The notes below the pieces were generated by a model. It was not told the DNA's origin. It made no database searches and saw only the letters and a list, made by a program, of their open reading frames with translations. Both the position numbers and the translations under genes were made by a program. A stretch of DNA of 53,899 bases from RFPI01 sp964470195 (GTDB lineage: Bacteria; Pseudomonadota; Gammaproteobacteria; Burkholderiales; Methylophilaceae), in the NCBI GenBank assembly GCA_964470195.1, contig CAYYBG010000012.1, positions 1-53,899 on the forward strand. The letters are read 5' to 3'. This document shows, one piece after another, positions 9,325 to 18,288 of this stretch (position 1 is the stretch's first letter; every line of letters begins with the position of its first letter).

Positions 9325-10200
9325 ATGTTCAAAAGGGTAATTAACAGCTTTCAGGCTCGATATCCAAAGATTGCCGCCATAGTATTCGATGAAGTTCCAA
9401 TGGAAGAAGTTCCTGAACTAAATTCTAGTGCATCTCAAGCATGGTCGAAGACCATACCAAATCACATTTACATGACATGGGAAGAGAATAAGTTTGGAAA
9501 AACACACTCTGCCGGTTTAAGACAATTTCGATCTCGGAATATGGATTGTCATTTTCACTTGTTCAATTCGAAAGACTGCGATGAATACATGCATACGTAT
9601 TATAAAAATCATAGAATTTATGATGTTTACATGAGCGCAAAACCCGGCGCCATGAAAGCAGATATATGGAGGTATTGCATACTTTACGAGCGAGGCGGTT
9701 TTTATTTTGATATCAATAAGTGTATTGAAGTTCCTTTAAGTGAATATGTTCTGAAAGATGATCTGGCCTTAGTCTCATATGAAAATAATTTCTTTACTGA
9801 TGTTTTATCAAGCAACACAATCTTTGCGATGCCGACAATCTTACGATCCGATGTCAAGCAACATCTACAATTTATCAATCGACCCTTGTTAAATTGGGGG
9901 TTAGCTTGCGTCAGTGCGCATCCTATTTTTAAAAAAACAATTGATAATATTGTTGATTATGCAAATTATTTTAGGGATAAAGTTTTTACTAATATACGTG
10001 AACCAATCATTACATTAACCGGTCCCATTATGTTTACACGTTCTTATTATGATTGTTTGAGTGAGAACGTCTATTTCTCTGCAAGGCAATGTGGTATTGA
10101 TTTTGACGGAATGGGTAATCCAAATATGAATGGTGGTTGGGTAAGGTATATTCGATCCAAATCATATGTGCGTGTAAAGAATAATAAAATTTTTGACTAA
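9325..10200 (+). CDS. GT32-like glycosyltransferase with DXD-type motif
   Basis: 291 residues of the Och1/capsular sugar-binding GT32 type (Gly_transf_sug). Signatures are IPNHIYMTWEENKFG near residue 49, FHLFNSKDC, GAMKADIWRYCILYERGG and FYFDINK. The last is the nucleotide-sugar motif in its D-x-N form, which also occurs in other bacterial members. It starts 3 bases after the GT2 stop and shares that gene's high AT content, so the two probably moved together. A decayed relative of this gene lies at 14821-15600 on the other strand. Sugar specificity unknown. Confidence 0.8.
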   Translation: MFKRVINSFQARYPKIAAIVFDEVPMEEVPELNSSASQAWSKTIPNHIYMTWEENKFGKTHSAGLRQFRSRNMDCHFHLFNSKDCDEYMHTYYKNHRIYDVYMSAKPGAMKADIWRYCILYERGGFYFDINKCIEVPLSEYVLKDDLALVSYENNFFTDVLSSNTIFAMPTILRSDVKQHLQFINRPLLNWGLACVSAHPIFKKTIDNIVDYANYFRDKVFTNIREPIITLTGPIMFTRSYYDCLSENVYFSARQCGIDFDGMGNPNMNGGWVRYIRSKSYVRVKNNKIFD

Positions 10201-10248
10201 TATGAAAGTAGAAATGAAGAATTTTTCATTTTTTGTGTTGTCCACTTT

Positions 10249-11493
10249 ATGAAAGTCGCAGTCTATTGGCATGATATTTATCTTCCGTACTCCGACTATT
10301 TAATTCGAGGGTTTGCGGAAAATCCACAAATTGGTGAATTGTGCATTATAGGGCCAAGTCAATATGAAGCTGATTCAATTTATTTCGACCTAAAAAAAAC
10401 TGAAGATTTTCCCGCTAAAGTATGTTTTAAAAAAATTAATACTTATTTTTTTAGAAAAAAGTGGGGTCCAATTACAGAATTTAAAAGATGCATTCAATCA
10501 TTCAATCCCGATTGCATTATTGTTCTCGATGAAGCGTTTTCCATCAATGTTCTAAATGCTGGGATTGCAAATTTTTTGACCAAAAATAAGGCAACGATTC
10601 TTTTTTATGGGTTTGAAAATATCAAACAAACACCACCATTTGAATTCCTTGTTAGCAACTTCTCTTTAACGAATATAGGCGTATTTCTGCGAAAAACATT
10701 TCGCTATTTATTGATTGACGTTTTATTGCAGCCCATTCGTTCGCGATTGGTCGATGGGGGCTTAGTCTGTTATTGCGAAAGTGCGGATGTGGTGTATCAG
10801 TTTGGCTGGGCTCCAAAAATCCAGTTTAGTTGGTGGGGTTTAGATCTCAAGCCATTTTGGGCATTGAGTGCTGCCATTCCTCTTCAGTTTGATCCTAAAG
10901 ATCATAGGACTTATAAATCCCAAAAAACGATTGGATATGTGGGACGATTTGTTGCAGAAAAGGGTGTCATGGATCTCTTGGATGCACTTACTGTATTGGG
11001 CGATCAATATTCTCTGGTATTAGTGGGGGGAGGGCCCCTTGAAGCTAAGTTAAAACAGCGCATTCAAGAGCTATCGCTCCACAATAGAGTAAAGCTCGTC
11101 CCTCCAAAATCACGAACTGAATTAGCGTCGCTTTATGTGAGCTTTGATCTTCTGGTTTTGCCGTCGAGGACCGATTATTTTTGGAAAGAGCAATATGGAA
11201 GGGTGTTGGTTGAAGCTATGGCTTGTGGAATCCCGGTGGTTGGCAGTCGCTCAGGGTCAATCCCGGTTGTGATTGATGATGCATCGCGGTGTTTTACTGA
11301 AGGCGATATTGAGCAAATGGCAAAGACCATTGAGGTAACCATCAACTCTTTTTATTCAGGCAATTTCACCGAAAAGCGCGATGAGCTTATTGAACGCTCA
11401 AAATTAGGCTATACCGATCACTTTGTTGATGGTTTTATTCAATTGCATCAAAAGCTAACACTCTCTCTGGGTAAGAAGGGTAATTCACCTTAA
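10249..11493 (+). CDS. Family 4 glycosyltransferase
   Basis: 414 residues, GT-B fold. The C-terminal half is clear GT4: KTIGYVGRFVAEKGVMDLLD, LVLVGGGPLEAKL, DLLVLPSRTDYFWKEQYGRV with the catalytic E-x7-E region at YGRVLVEAMACGIPVVG. The N-terminal half is divergent, as usual for the acceptor side. Retaining enzyme using a nucleotide sugar. It begins in an AT-rich stretch and grows more balanced towards its 3' end. The next gene starts at the base after its stop. Confidence 0.85.
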   Translation: MKVAVYWHDIYLPYSDYLIRGFAENPQIGELCIIGPSQYEADSIYFDLKKTEDFPAKVCFKKINTYFFRKKWGPITEFKRCIQSFNPDCIIVLDEAFSINVLNAGIANFLTKNKATILFYGFENIKQTPPFEFLVSNFSLTNIGVFLRKTFRYLLIDVLLQPIRSRLVDGGLVCYCESADVVYQFGWAPKIQFSWWGLDLKPFWALSAAIPLQFDPKDHRTYKSQKTIGYVGRFVAEKGVMDLLDALTVLGDQYSLVLVGGGPLEAKLKQRIQELSLHNRVKLVPPKSRTELASLYVSFDLLVLPSRTDYFWKEQYGRVLVEAMACGIPVVGSRSGSIPVVIDDASRCFTEGDIEQMAKTIEVTINSFYSGNFTEKRDELIERSKLGYTDHFVDGFIQLHQKLTLSLGKKGNSP

Positions 11494-12627
11494 ATGATCT
11501 TTCCCCTTTCATACAATCGCCGCAATCCCTTGGCTCTAATCAATCTGTTGTTAAAGGATTTGTACTATTGGCTTTATGCAGTTTTTTTTAGAAGAAAAAT
11601 TGCTCTTCCAAAAAATTTAACACGTATTTTGTTAGTCAATCCTACGCACTTGGGGGATGTCGTCATTAGCACGGCTCTTTTGAGGGATTTAAAGCAGAAA
11701 TTTCCAGAGTGTGAGGTTGATTTTTTGGTGGGGGATTGGGCTGCTCCAATTATGATGGGACATCCGGGTATTGGACGGCCCTACTTTATTAATCATTGGC
11801 AGGCAAACCGTGGCCATGAAACGAATCAAAATAAACAAAAAAAATACCAGTATCAAGTCCAACAAGTCATTGGCGAACTTAGCAGTCACTCGTATGACGC
11901 CATATTCTTTTTAAACTCATATGAGCCATCCTTCATTGCATTATTTAGACAATTCCAATGTCCGTTAATTGGGCTGGCAAGCGCTGGTGGCGGGCCTCTT
12001 TTGAGCTATGTAGGTGAGGGCCAAGCAATCCATGAGGCACAAATTCAGGCCAGTATATTTGTGCCGTGGCTTGGAAAAGTAAGGAATGCCCATCAATATC
12101 ACCCTTGGCTTAAACCTCCGCTCGCTATTGAAGCCTTAATGGATCAGTTGGGATTCATGAAGCCCTATGTGGTTATTCATCCTGGCTCAGGTAATCCTGC
12201 TAAAGAGTGGCCGATAGAGAATTGGGTAGAAGTTGTTGAGCATCTCAGTGAATTAGGTTGGAATATCGTAATTACTGGACATGGCGAGCGTGAAAAGAAA
12301 CAAGCGGATTTATTAAAACGAAATCGATGTACCAATTTAGTCGGTCAACTAAATTTTGATCAATTTACTGGGGTGATCGCAGGAGCCACTGTTATTTTAT
12401 CCGTGGATTCTGTTGCAGGACATATCGCGTCTGCTTATGATAAAGATGTTGTAATTATCGGTAATGGCCTAAGTAAAATTGAGAGGTGGCAACCCCTGGG
12501 AAAGAATAGTCACTTACTTGTCAAACCAACGCCATGCTCCCCTTGTCACAGCCGCCCCTGTGCTGAGAGGCCTTGTATCACTAGCGTGACTCCTCAAATG
12601 CTAATCAATCACTTGCCGCAAAAATAG
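11494..12627 (+). CDS. GT9 (heptosyltransferase-fold) glycosyltransferase 1
   Basis: 377 residues. After about 40 residues of hydrophobic/basic leader, the GT9 core starts ILLVNPTHLGDVVISTALL, where Asp of GD matches the catalytic base of WaaC. VIHPGSGNPAKEWPIENW and LSVDSVAGHIASAYDK are the donor-binding blocks. A cysteine cluster near the C terminus (CSPCHSRPCAERPC) may bind a metal. The family uses ADP-heptose in LPS core, but members in O-antigen loci can use other donors. First of three consecutive GT9 genes. Confidence 0.85.
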   Translation: MIFPLSYNRRNPLALINLLLKDLYYWLYAVFFRRKIALPKNLTRILLVNPTHLGDVVISTALLRDLKQKFPECEVDFLVGDWAAPIMMGHPGIGRPYFINHWQANRGHETNQNKQKKYQYQVQQVIGELSSHSYDAIFFLNSYEPSFIALFRQFQCPLIGLASAGGGPLLSYVGEGQAIHEAQIQASIFVPWLGKVRNAHQYHPWLKPPLAIEALMDQLGFMKPYVVIHPGSGNPAKEWPIENWVEVVEHLSELGWNIVITGHGEREKKQADLLKRNRCTNLVGQLNFDQFTGVIAGATVILSVDSVAGHIASAYDKDVVIIGNGLSKIERWQPLGKNSHLLVKPTPCSPCHSRPCAERPCITSVTPQMLINHLPQK

Positions 12628-12635
12628 GTTGGTCA

Positions 12636-13682
12636 ATGAAACGAGCTACCATCATTAAGCTTGGCGCCATTGGGGATGTGATTCAGGCTGCTGCTGCACT
12701 GAGTCAATACAAAGATCAAAATCCAACGTTAGCAGTCGACTGGGTGGTTGGGCAGCAGCTCGAATCATTGCTAATGAGCATAAAAGTAGCCGATCAGATT
12801 ATCGCAATTGATGATCACGCTATTTTGCATGGTAATTTTTTTGTGCGTTCGAAGTCTTTAGTGAAGGCTCTTCGTCAAATTTATAGACAAATTACCCATT
12901 GCAACCACGTTTTTATTGCACATAGCCATTGGCAATACAGTATTTTTGCGATCCCCCTCCTACTTAGGAGCCCAACCCTTATATTTGGCAGAATTTGGCG
13001 ATTTTTTCCACAATTACATAACTTTCGCGTGAGTGAATATTTTCATTTTTTATCCAAAAAGTCATTATCTGGCAAACAAGGCAACCAGGTATTACAAACC
13101 CTTGGCAGTAATATCCTAAGTGCAAAGGAAAATTTTAAATTTAAGATCGAGCCCGATAAAAAATACATTGCGCTCGTGCCGGGAGGCAGTAAAAATATGA
13201 TGCGGGATGATTTTTTACGCCGCTGGCCTATTGAAAATTATGCGCAGCTTGCAGTTCAACTGATTGCAGCAGGCTATGCAGTGGTTTTGGTTGGTTCTAA
13301 AGATGATTCCTGGGTTAGACCTAATTTTTTTGGTATTCAAGCGGAGGATTTAATCGGCAAAACAAGCATTCAAGATGTAGTCGAAATTTTTTCGAAGGTA
13401 AATCTAATCATTAGCCACGATACTGGACCACTCCATTTGGCCTCGATGACACACACCCCTCTCATTACAATCTTTGGCCCAACCCCGGCTTCTGCTGTAA
13501 TTTCCGAGGGAAGAAAATCCTTAGTGGTAATGAAAGCCAATAAAGATGTTGGGTGCGCCCCCTGTTATGACGGGGTTGGATATGCACAGTGCGATGATCC
13601 AATTTGTATGCGCTCAACCACTGTCGATGAAATTTTTAGAAGAGCAAAAATACTACTAACTGAGGATTGCCTTGGAGCGTAA
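12636..13682 (+). CDS. GT9 (heptosyltransferase-fold) glycosyltransferase 2
   Basis: 348 residues. The N terminus IIKLGAIGDVIQAAAAL carries the GT9 catalytic Asp. The donor half has LVPGGSKNMM, RRWPIENYAQLA, SHDTGPLHLASMTHTPLITI and FGPTPAS. Like its upstream neighbour it ends in a Cys-rich tail (GCAPCYDG, CDDPICM). It follows the first GT9 by 8 bases and its 3' end overlaps the third by 11 bases, so the three are probably translated from one message. Confidence 0.85.
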   Translation: MKRATIIKLGAIGDVIQAAAALSQYKDQNPTLAVDWVVGQQLESLLMSIKVADQIIAIDDHAILHGNFFVRSKSLVKALRQIYRQITHCNHVFIAHSHWQYSIFAIPLLLRSPTLIFGRIWRFFPQLHNFRVSEYFHFLSKKSLSGKQGNQVLQTLGSNILSAKENFKFKIEPDKKYIALVPGGSKNMMRDDFLRRWPIENYAQLAVQLIAAGYAVVLVGSKDDSWVRPNFFGIQAEDLIGKTSIQDVVEIFSKVNLIISHDTGPLHLASMTHTPLITIFGPTPASAVISEGRKSLVVMKANKDVGCAPCYDGVGYAQCDDPICMRSTTVDEIFRRAKILLTEDCLGA

Positions 13683-14799
13683 TAATAAGCTTCTTAAGAG
13701 CTTCGACTTTTGGGTGGGGATTCCACTTCTCTGTTGCTTATCACTTTTGAAGAGAAGGTCAATAAAGAGGCCTAATGAAATAAAAATAATCGGTATATTT
13801 GCGTTTGCGGCAATTGGAGACTCCATCTTATCTTCTTGCATACTAGATCCCTTGCGAAAGCAATATCCAGATGCGAAGATCATTGTTTTTGCTTCTAAGG
13901 CGAATGCTGGTATTTACTCCATTCTTTTTGGATATGATGAGCTAGTGACCTTGCCGGTGACGAAACCACTCACGGTATTTAGGGTATTAAAAAAATACTA
14001 CCTAGATATATTGATTGATACCTCGCAGTGGACAAAATTAAGCTCTATTTATAGTGTATTCACTCAAGCAAAGATCAAAATTGGTTTTGAAACTAAAGGA
14101 CAATTTCGTCATTTTGGGTATGACCTTGTTGTTCCTCACTCAAACAAAGTTCATGAATTGGAGAATTTTCAAGCTCTATTAAAACCTTTGGGCATCGATT
14201 TTCAAGGATCACCATCATTGAAGATGAAACAGATCGAGACCCAAAATCTGGCGTCGATTGGCATAGAAACGGATCGACCATATATTGTTTTTCACCCTTG
14301 GGCGAGCGGAACGCGATCAAACCTACGTGAGTGGCCAGTTGATTTTTGGGTGGAATTAGCAAAAAATCTAATAGCAAAAGATCTTAGTATTTTAATTTCT
14401 GGATCTCCACAGAATCATGCAGACACCCAAAGACTTGTAACGGCGATTGGTTTTGAAAATCAAGCAGTGATTCTTGCGGGTAAGTTATCGTTTTCTCAAC
14501 TTGCCAAGGTCATTTTGGGCGCAAAAGCAGTCATTTCAGTAAATACCGGAATTGCTCATTTGGCCGACCACTTAAGGGCACCAACGATTGTACTTAATGG
14601 ACCAACCAGTTCGGCCCGCTGGGGTGTAGTCAATGAGCGTTCGTTGAATATTGACGTCCCAAAAAAAGACGGTGGCGGATTTTTAAACCTAGGATTTGAA
14701 TATCCCAGTCATTCTCCCTACATCATGAATCAAATCTCGGTGCAGGAGGTTCAATCAAAAATTGATGAGATGCTCGGAAATTTAGCTAGGTCAATGTGA
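13672..14799 (+). CDS. GT9 (heptosyltransferase-fold) glycosyltransferase 3
   Basis: 375 residues, starting at a TTG inside the end of the preceding gene. A hydrophobic stretch (WVGIPLLCCLSLL) at about 13-26 precedes the core. GIFAFAAIGDSILSS holds the GT9 Asp; FHPWASGTRSNLREWPVDFW and SVNTGIAHLADHLRAPTIVL form the donor site. It lacks the Cys-rich tail of the other two. It is the last forward gene of cluster A and converges with a GT32 remnant 21 bases away. Confidence 0.82.
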   Translation: MERNNKLLKSFDFWVGIPLLCCLSLLKRRSIKRPNEIKIIGIFAFAAIGDSILSSCILDPLRKQYPDAKIIVFASKANAGIYSILFGYDELVTLPVTKPLTVFRVLKKYYLDILIDTSQWTKLSSIYSVFTQAKIKIGFETKGQFRHFGYDLVVPHSNKVHELENFQALLKPLGIDFQGSPSLKMKQIETQNLASIGIETDRPYIVFHPWASGTRSNLREWPVDFWVELAKNLIAKDLSILISGSPQNHADTQRLVTAIGFENQAVILAGKLSFSQLAKVILGAKAVISVNTGIAHLADHLRAPTIVLNGPTSSARWGVVNERSLNIDVPKKDGGGFLNLGFEYPSHSPYIMNQISVQEVQSKIDEMLGNLARSM

Positions 14800-14820
14800 A
14801 TGAATAGAAGTTTTCTAGTT

Positions 14821-15600
14821 TTACAAAACAATCGACCTATTCTTGGATTTGCCATAGGCGGGCGAAGTGAAGTAGCGTGACCAGGAACCCGGCATTTCTG
14901 GAATGGCATGACCGTTGTAATCAATTCCTGCCTGATTAAGTTGTAAATTCGGATTTTCAAAGGTTTTACCTCTAAAGTAGGGGTAAAAGTTACAAATCTC
15001 ATTAATCATCATCGTGGTGATGGGGTGATTTTTTGCAAACGCAAAAGACCATTTCATTGCAAGTTTTGTTGGATGTTGGATTCTCTCCATAATAAGTTCT
15101 TCAGGCATAAGGATGCAGTTATTTTGCTCATAGGAAATTAAGCAATCTGAATCTGGCTTGAGAAGCGTTTTTAATAGAATTGCACAGCCTTTATTGATAT
15201 CAAAATTAAAGCCACCACGCTCATGGAGTATGCAAATCCTAAAAATATCGGCTTTTGAGGGGCCAAACTGGGAATTTTAATAAATTTGAAATATAGGATG
15301 ATCGCCCCAAAATTCTTCCATATACGTATCAATCTTTTGGGCATCAAAGAGGTAAAAATTAAAATCTGGATTTAGTATTCGAAAGCGAGTGATATGTTTG
15401 TAGAGTGTTTTAGCAAATTGCCGATTTACCCAAGCTTGATAAACGTTTGGCGTGAGGTGAGCATGCTCAAATGGCTGAGTTGAGACTTGATCATCTAGGA
15501 ATTGATAGGGCTTTTCAAAAACGAGTTGAATTTACTTAACTGTTTTTTTAGTTGAGGGATGAATTGATTAAAACATCTCAATAAATGTGCGCGTGAATTT
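14821..15600 (-). pseudogene. Decayed GT32-type glycosyltransferase
   Basis: Reading the minus strand in one frame gives a recognisable GT32 protein: VFEKPYQFLDD, then FYLFDAQKIDTYMEEFWGD, then PSKADIFRICILHERGG, FNFDINKG and a terminal IDYNGHAIPE, PGSWSRYF. The frame holds in-frame stops at 15277-15279 (just before the PSKAD block), 15532-15534 and 15568-15570. About 25-30 residues seem deleted between RGKTFENP and LQLNQAGIDY, where the intact relative at 9325 has its TGPIMFTR segment. An open stretch of 95 codons remains at 14821-15108 and should not be called a gene. It is a paralogue or xenologue of the intact enzyme, not a recent copy. Confidence 0.85.
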
Positions 15601-15606
15601 GCCTGA

Positions 15607-16938
15607 TTACGAAGAGGTTTTCTTTGTTAAAAAGGGCTCAACAGCAGTCAAAAGAATGATTTTGAGATCAAGCAATAAAGACCAGTTTTCAATATAGTAC
15701 AGATCATACTCAATGCGTTTATGGAGGTCGGTATCGCCACGAAGTCCATGAATCTGTGCCCAGCCCGTAATTCCAGCCTTCACCAAATGTTTTTTCGCAT
15801 AATTTGGGATTTGTCTTGCAAACTCATCAATAAATTCAACCCGCTCGGGTCGAGGTCCTACAATCGACATTTGCCCCAAAAGCACATTAATAAACTGAGG
15901 CAATTCATCTAAATTCATGCGACGCATCCATCTGGAGAAGGGATGTACTGTCTTGGACTCTGAATTTCCCCATCGAACGCCACTTTTCTCAACATCGACT
16001 GGCATCGAGCGAAACTTCAGCATCTTAAATGGCCGACCGTTTAGACCCACCCGTTCTTGCTTATAAAGTACAGGGCCAGGAGAGATGAGCTTTACCGCTA
16101 TGGCTAAAAATAAGAGTAATGGACTCAATAGAATCAAAAATAAAAGAGAAAGGATGAAGTCTTCTAAATTCTTAATGAGTAGTGCTTCACCAGAAAAAGG
16201 CGAGGCATTTACATTGAGCATATTTACACCCAAAATCTCGGTCGATCCATGATTGATCAAACGAAATGTGAAAAGATCGGGCGCATACTTAATACTGGCG
16301 GAACTAAATCGCAATTGATCTATTAGGAGAGGAAGTTTTGCAGACTCGCTAATTGGAAGAGCGATCCAGATCTCATCCAATAATTGTCCCGATAGTGTCT
16401 CTATTGAAGAGTTATCGTCAATCTGAGAAATGGTATAAGTCAGCTCATATTCTGGATGGGAAGCTTTATTAATTTGCTCAATTAGTTGGATCGCCACGAT
16501 ACCGCTACCGATGATTGCAACCTTTTTTTTGTTGGCCGCAAGTCCATGAAATTTGGAAAAAATAACATCAACCAAAAGATTGCCAGAGATCAAGAAAAAC
16601 CATGCCAGTGCTGACCAAAGAATTAACCAAATTCTAGATAAAATATTTCCACTTTGGGTAAAAACAATCAAAAATAAAACAATTAAGAATAAGGTAAGCC
16701 AGAGCTTACTAACTCGTAGTATTTGTTGTATTGGAGATAATGATAATTTTTGGCCAAAAGCCTGCGATGAAATTAATAAATAAACAACACAGGCACCTAA
16801 TATGAAAATTTCATATGATTCATTAGGTATGGCACTGTTCCAAAAACGAATCTGTAAAGCAATAAATCCTGTGGCATAGATGATTCCAGTATCTACGATA
16901 CGATAAATAAATAAATTTGAGGGGGCTGATTTGCGCAC
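15607..16938 (-). CDS. Polyprenyl-phosphate hexose-1-phosphate transferase (WcaJ/WbaP family)
   Basis: Starts glycan assembly by moving sugar-1-phosphate from UDP-sugar to undecaprenyl phosphate at the inner membrane. 443 residues: four N-terminal membrane helices (about 10-115), a Rossmann-like CoA-binding-type domain (KKVAIIGSGIVAIQLIEQ, about 140-255), a membrane re-entrant helix (about 257-285) and the catalytic C-terminal domain. The latter has YKQERVGLNGRPFKMLKFRSM, LDELPQFINVLLGQMSIVGP and RPERVEFI, all diagnostic of PF02397. It starts at a GTG. It is the likely initiating enzyme for cluster A; sugar (Glc or Gal) unknown. Confidence 0.93.
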   Translation of the reverse strand: MRKSAPSNLFIYRIVDTGIIYATGFIALQIRFWNSAIPNESYEIFILGACVVYLLISSQAFGQKLSLSPIQQILRVSKLWLTLFLIVLFLIVFTQSGNILSRIWLILWSALAWFFLISGNLLVDVIFSKFHGLAANKKKVAIIGSGIVAIQLIEQINKASHPEYELTYTISQIDDNSSIETLSGQLLDEIWIALPISESAKLPLLIDQLRFSSASIKYAPDLFTFRLINHGSTEILGVNMLNVNASPFSGEALLIKNLEDFILSLLFLILLSPLLLFLAIAVKLISPGPVLYKQERVGLNGRPFKMLKFRSMPVDVEKSGVRWGNSESKTVHPFSRWMRRMNLDELPQFINVLLGQMSIVGPRPERVEFIDEFARQIPNYAKKHLVKAGITGWAQIHGLRGDTDLHKRIEYDLYYIENWSLLLDLKIILLTAVEPFLTKKTSS

Positions 16939-16984
16939 AGGACTTTAAAATAAAGGTAACCAAAATTAAATTTTCTAATAATTT

Positions 16985-18067
16985 TTAGCCAAGGATCCAA
17001 TTATGAAGTATTTCCATTCGGGTATAAAGCAAAATTGCCAATAGCAAAGAAACTCCTAGGGTGATCCAAGATCTACCAAGATTGCCAGCTAAAAAAACTA
17101 AAGGTGCCATAAAGAAATCAAATAATCGCGTTTGAATAGCATGAATTGGCGCAAAGAACCACGCAAGAAATACCGCCAATAAAATACTCGCAAGAACATA
17201 CTGATTTATAAGGTTCTCTTCTTTAGCCGAATCATTGATAAGTAAAATAAAAATTACATATCCAATAATTAATAAATGCGCCAAAGGAAAGTTGATTTGA
17301 TTATCAAATAAACCCTGTCGATATTGATCCCAATAGGGGGCAGATTCATTTTTACTAAGGGGTAATATTTGCTCATAAGATGGCGTCCACTCTAGATTGA
17401 TGGATGCAACAAGCACTGCGATAAGCGTAATTGTTATGTATTTATATTTTGCGATTTGATTAAATAAAACTAGACCAATAGAAAAGATGCCCTGGGAGTG
17501 AAAAAAATAATTACTGATTAAAAGAGTTGATCCCAAAAATTGCTTTGAACGTACTAAGAAATAAAAAGCTATAAAATAAACAGTCAATGCAAGGCCGGCC
17601 CGGAGGAGGGTAAAGTCAAAATATAAATAAACAAGGGGTATAAATAAAGTAATTGCCAGTAATTTTTGACGACACAATTGATTAATAATAAGTAATTGAA
17701 TAAATGTACAGATACTGCTGATAGCAATAATTGCACGCTCACCTGGAATAAATGATTTAAAAATACTCACTAAAATATACCAACCCCAATCTCTCTGGAC
17801 CTGAGATAGTCCTTGGCAATTTAAGATCGCACAAATGTTTTTTTGAATTTCAATGTAAGCCAAATCATCTCTAGCAATACCTAAAGGGCGTATCAAAGTG
17901 AATACTATTAATATAAAAGCGCAAATCCAGAAAAAGTTATTTTCAACTTTACGATTTGGCTTATATAGAAAATATATACTTGATAAGATTAATATGATAA
18001 AAAAATATAAAAAGCCCTCTGAATATAGCCCTTGAAGATTAAAATTTCGAAAAGTGAACATATCCAT
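16985..18067 (-). CDS. EpsG-family polysaccharide polymerase (Wzy-like)
   Basis: 360 residues with about ten hydrophobic segments. RPLGIARDDLAYIEIQ around 60-76 and RDWGWYILVSIFKSF around 91-105 fit the EpsG pattern (PF14897), whose conserved acidic residues lie after the second helix, and TLLRAGLALTVYFIAFYF is another family block. It would polymerise repeat units on the periplasmic face. It is AT-rich and divergent from wzz. An alternative start is the ATG at 18061. It precedes the WcaJ-like gene on the same strand with a 46-base gap. Confidence 0.78.
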   Translation of the reverse strand: MDMFTFRNFNLQGLYSEGFLYFFIILILSSIYFLYKPNRKVENNFFWICAFILIVFTLIRPLGIARDDLAYIEIQKNICAILNCQGLSQVQRDWGWYILVSIFKSFIPGERAIIAISSICTFIQLLIINQLCRQKLLAITLFIPLVYLYFDFTLLRAGLALTVYFIAFYFLVRSKQFLGSTLLISNYFFHSQGIFSIGLVLFNQIAKYKYITITLIAVLVASINLEWTPSYEQILPLSKNESAPYWDQYRQGLFDNQINFPLAHLLIIGYVIFILLINDSAKEENLINQYVLASILLAVFLAWFFAPIHAIQTRLFDFFMAPLVFLAGNLGRSWITLGVSLLLAILLYTRMEILHNWILG

Positions 18068-18142
18068 TAGTCGTTATTTAAAGTAAAAAAGCTAGGTATG
18101 AATTTCATTAACAGAATTTTACTTGCTATAGATTTTTAGGAA

Positions 18143-18169
18143 TTGACAATACCTAACGATTACTATCTT
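18143..18169 (+). promoter_or_regulatory. Weak candidate promoter upstream of wzz
   Basis: A perfect TTGACA lies at 18143-18148 in the 221-base AT-rich gap between the divergent EpsG-type gene and wzz. The best -10 partner is TATCTT at 18164-18169, with a short 15-base spacing, so this is only a candidate. Confidence 0.3.
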
Positions 18170-18288
18170 CAATACATCGATATGGATTTTTTTTAGCCTA
18201 TGTTTACTTAAATGGCACTTAACTTATTCAAATTAGAAAAGAATTACAATTAATTGCTTCCAATTAACCAATTATTACTCACCGCCTT

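Noticed and set aside
14751..15002. Minus-strand frame near the end of the third GT9
   Set aside because: Lies out of frame with the GT32 remnant and overlaps the GT9 end; no supporting motif.
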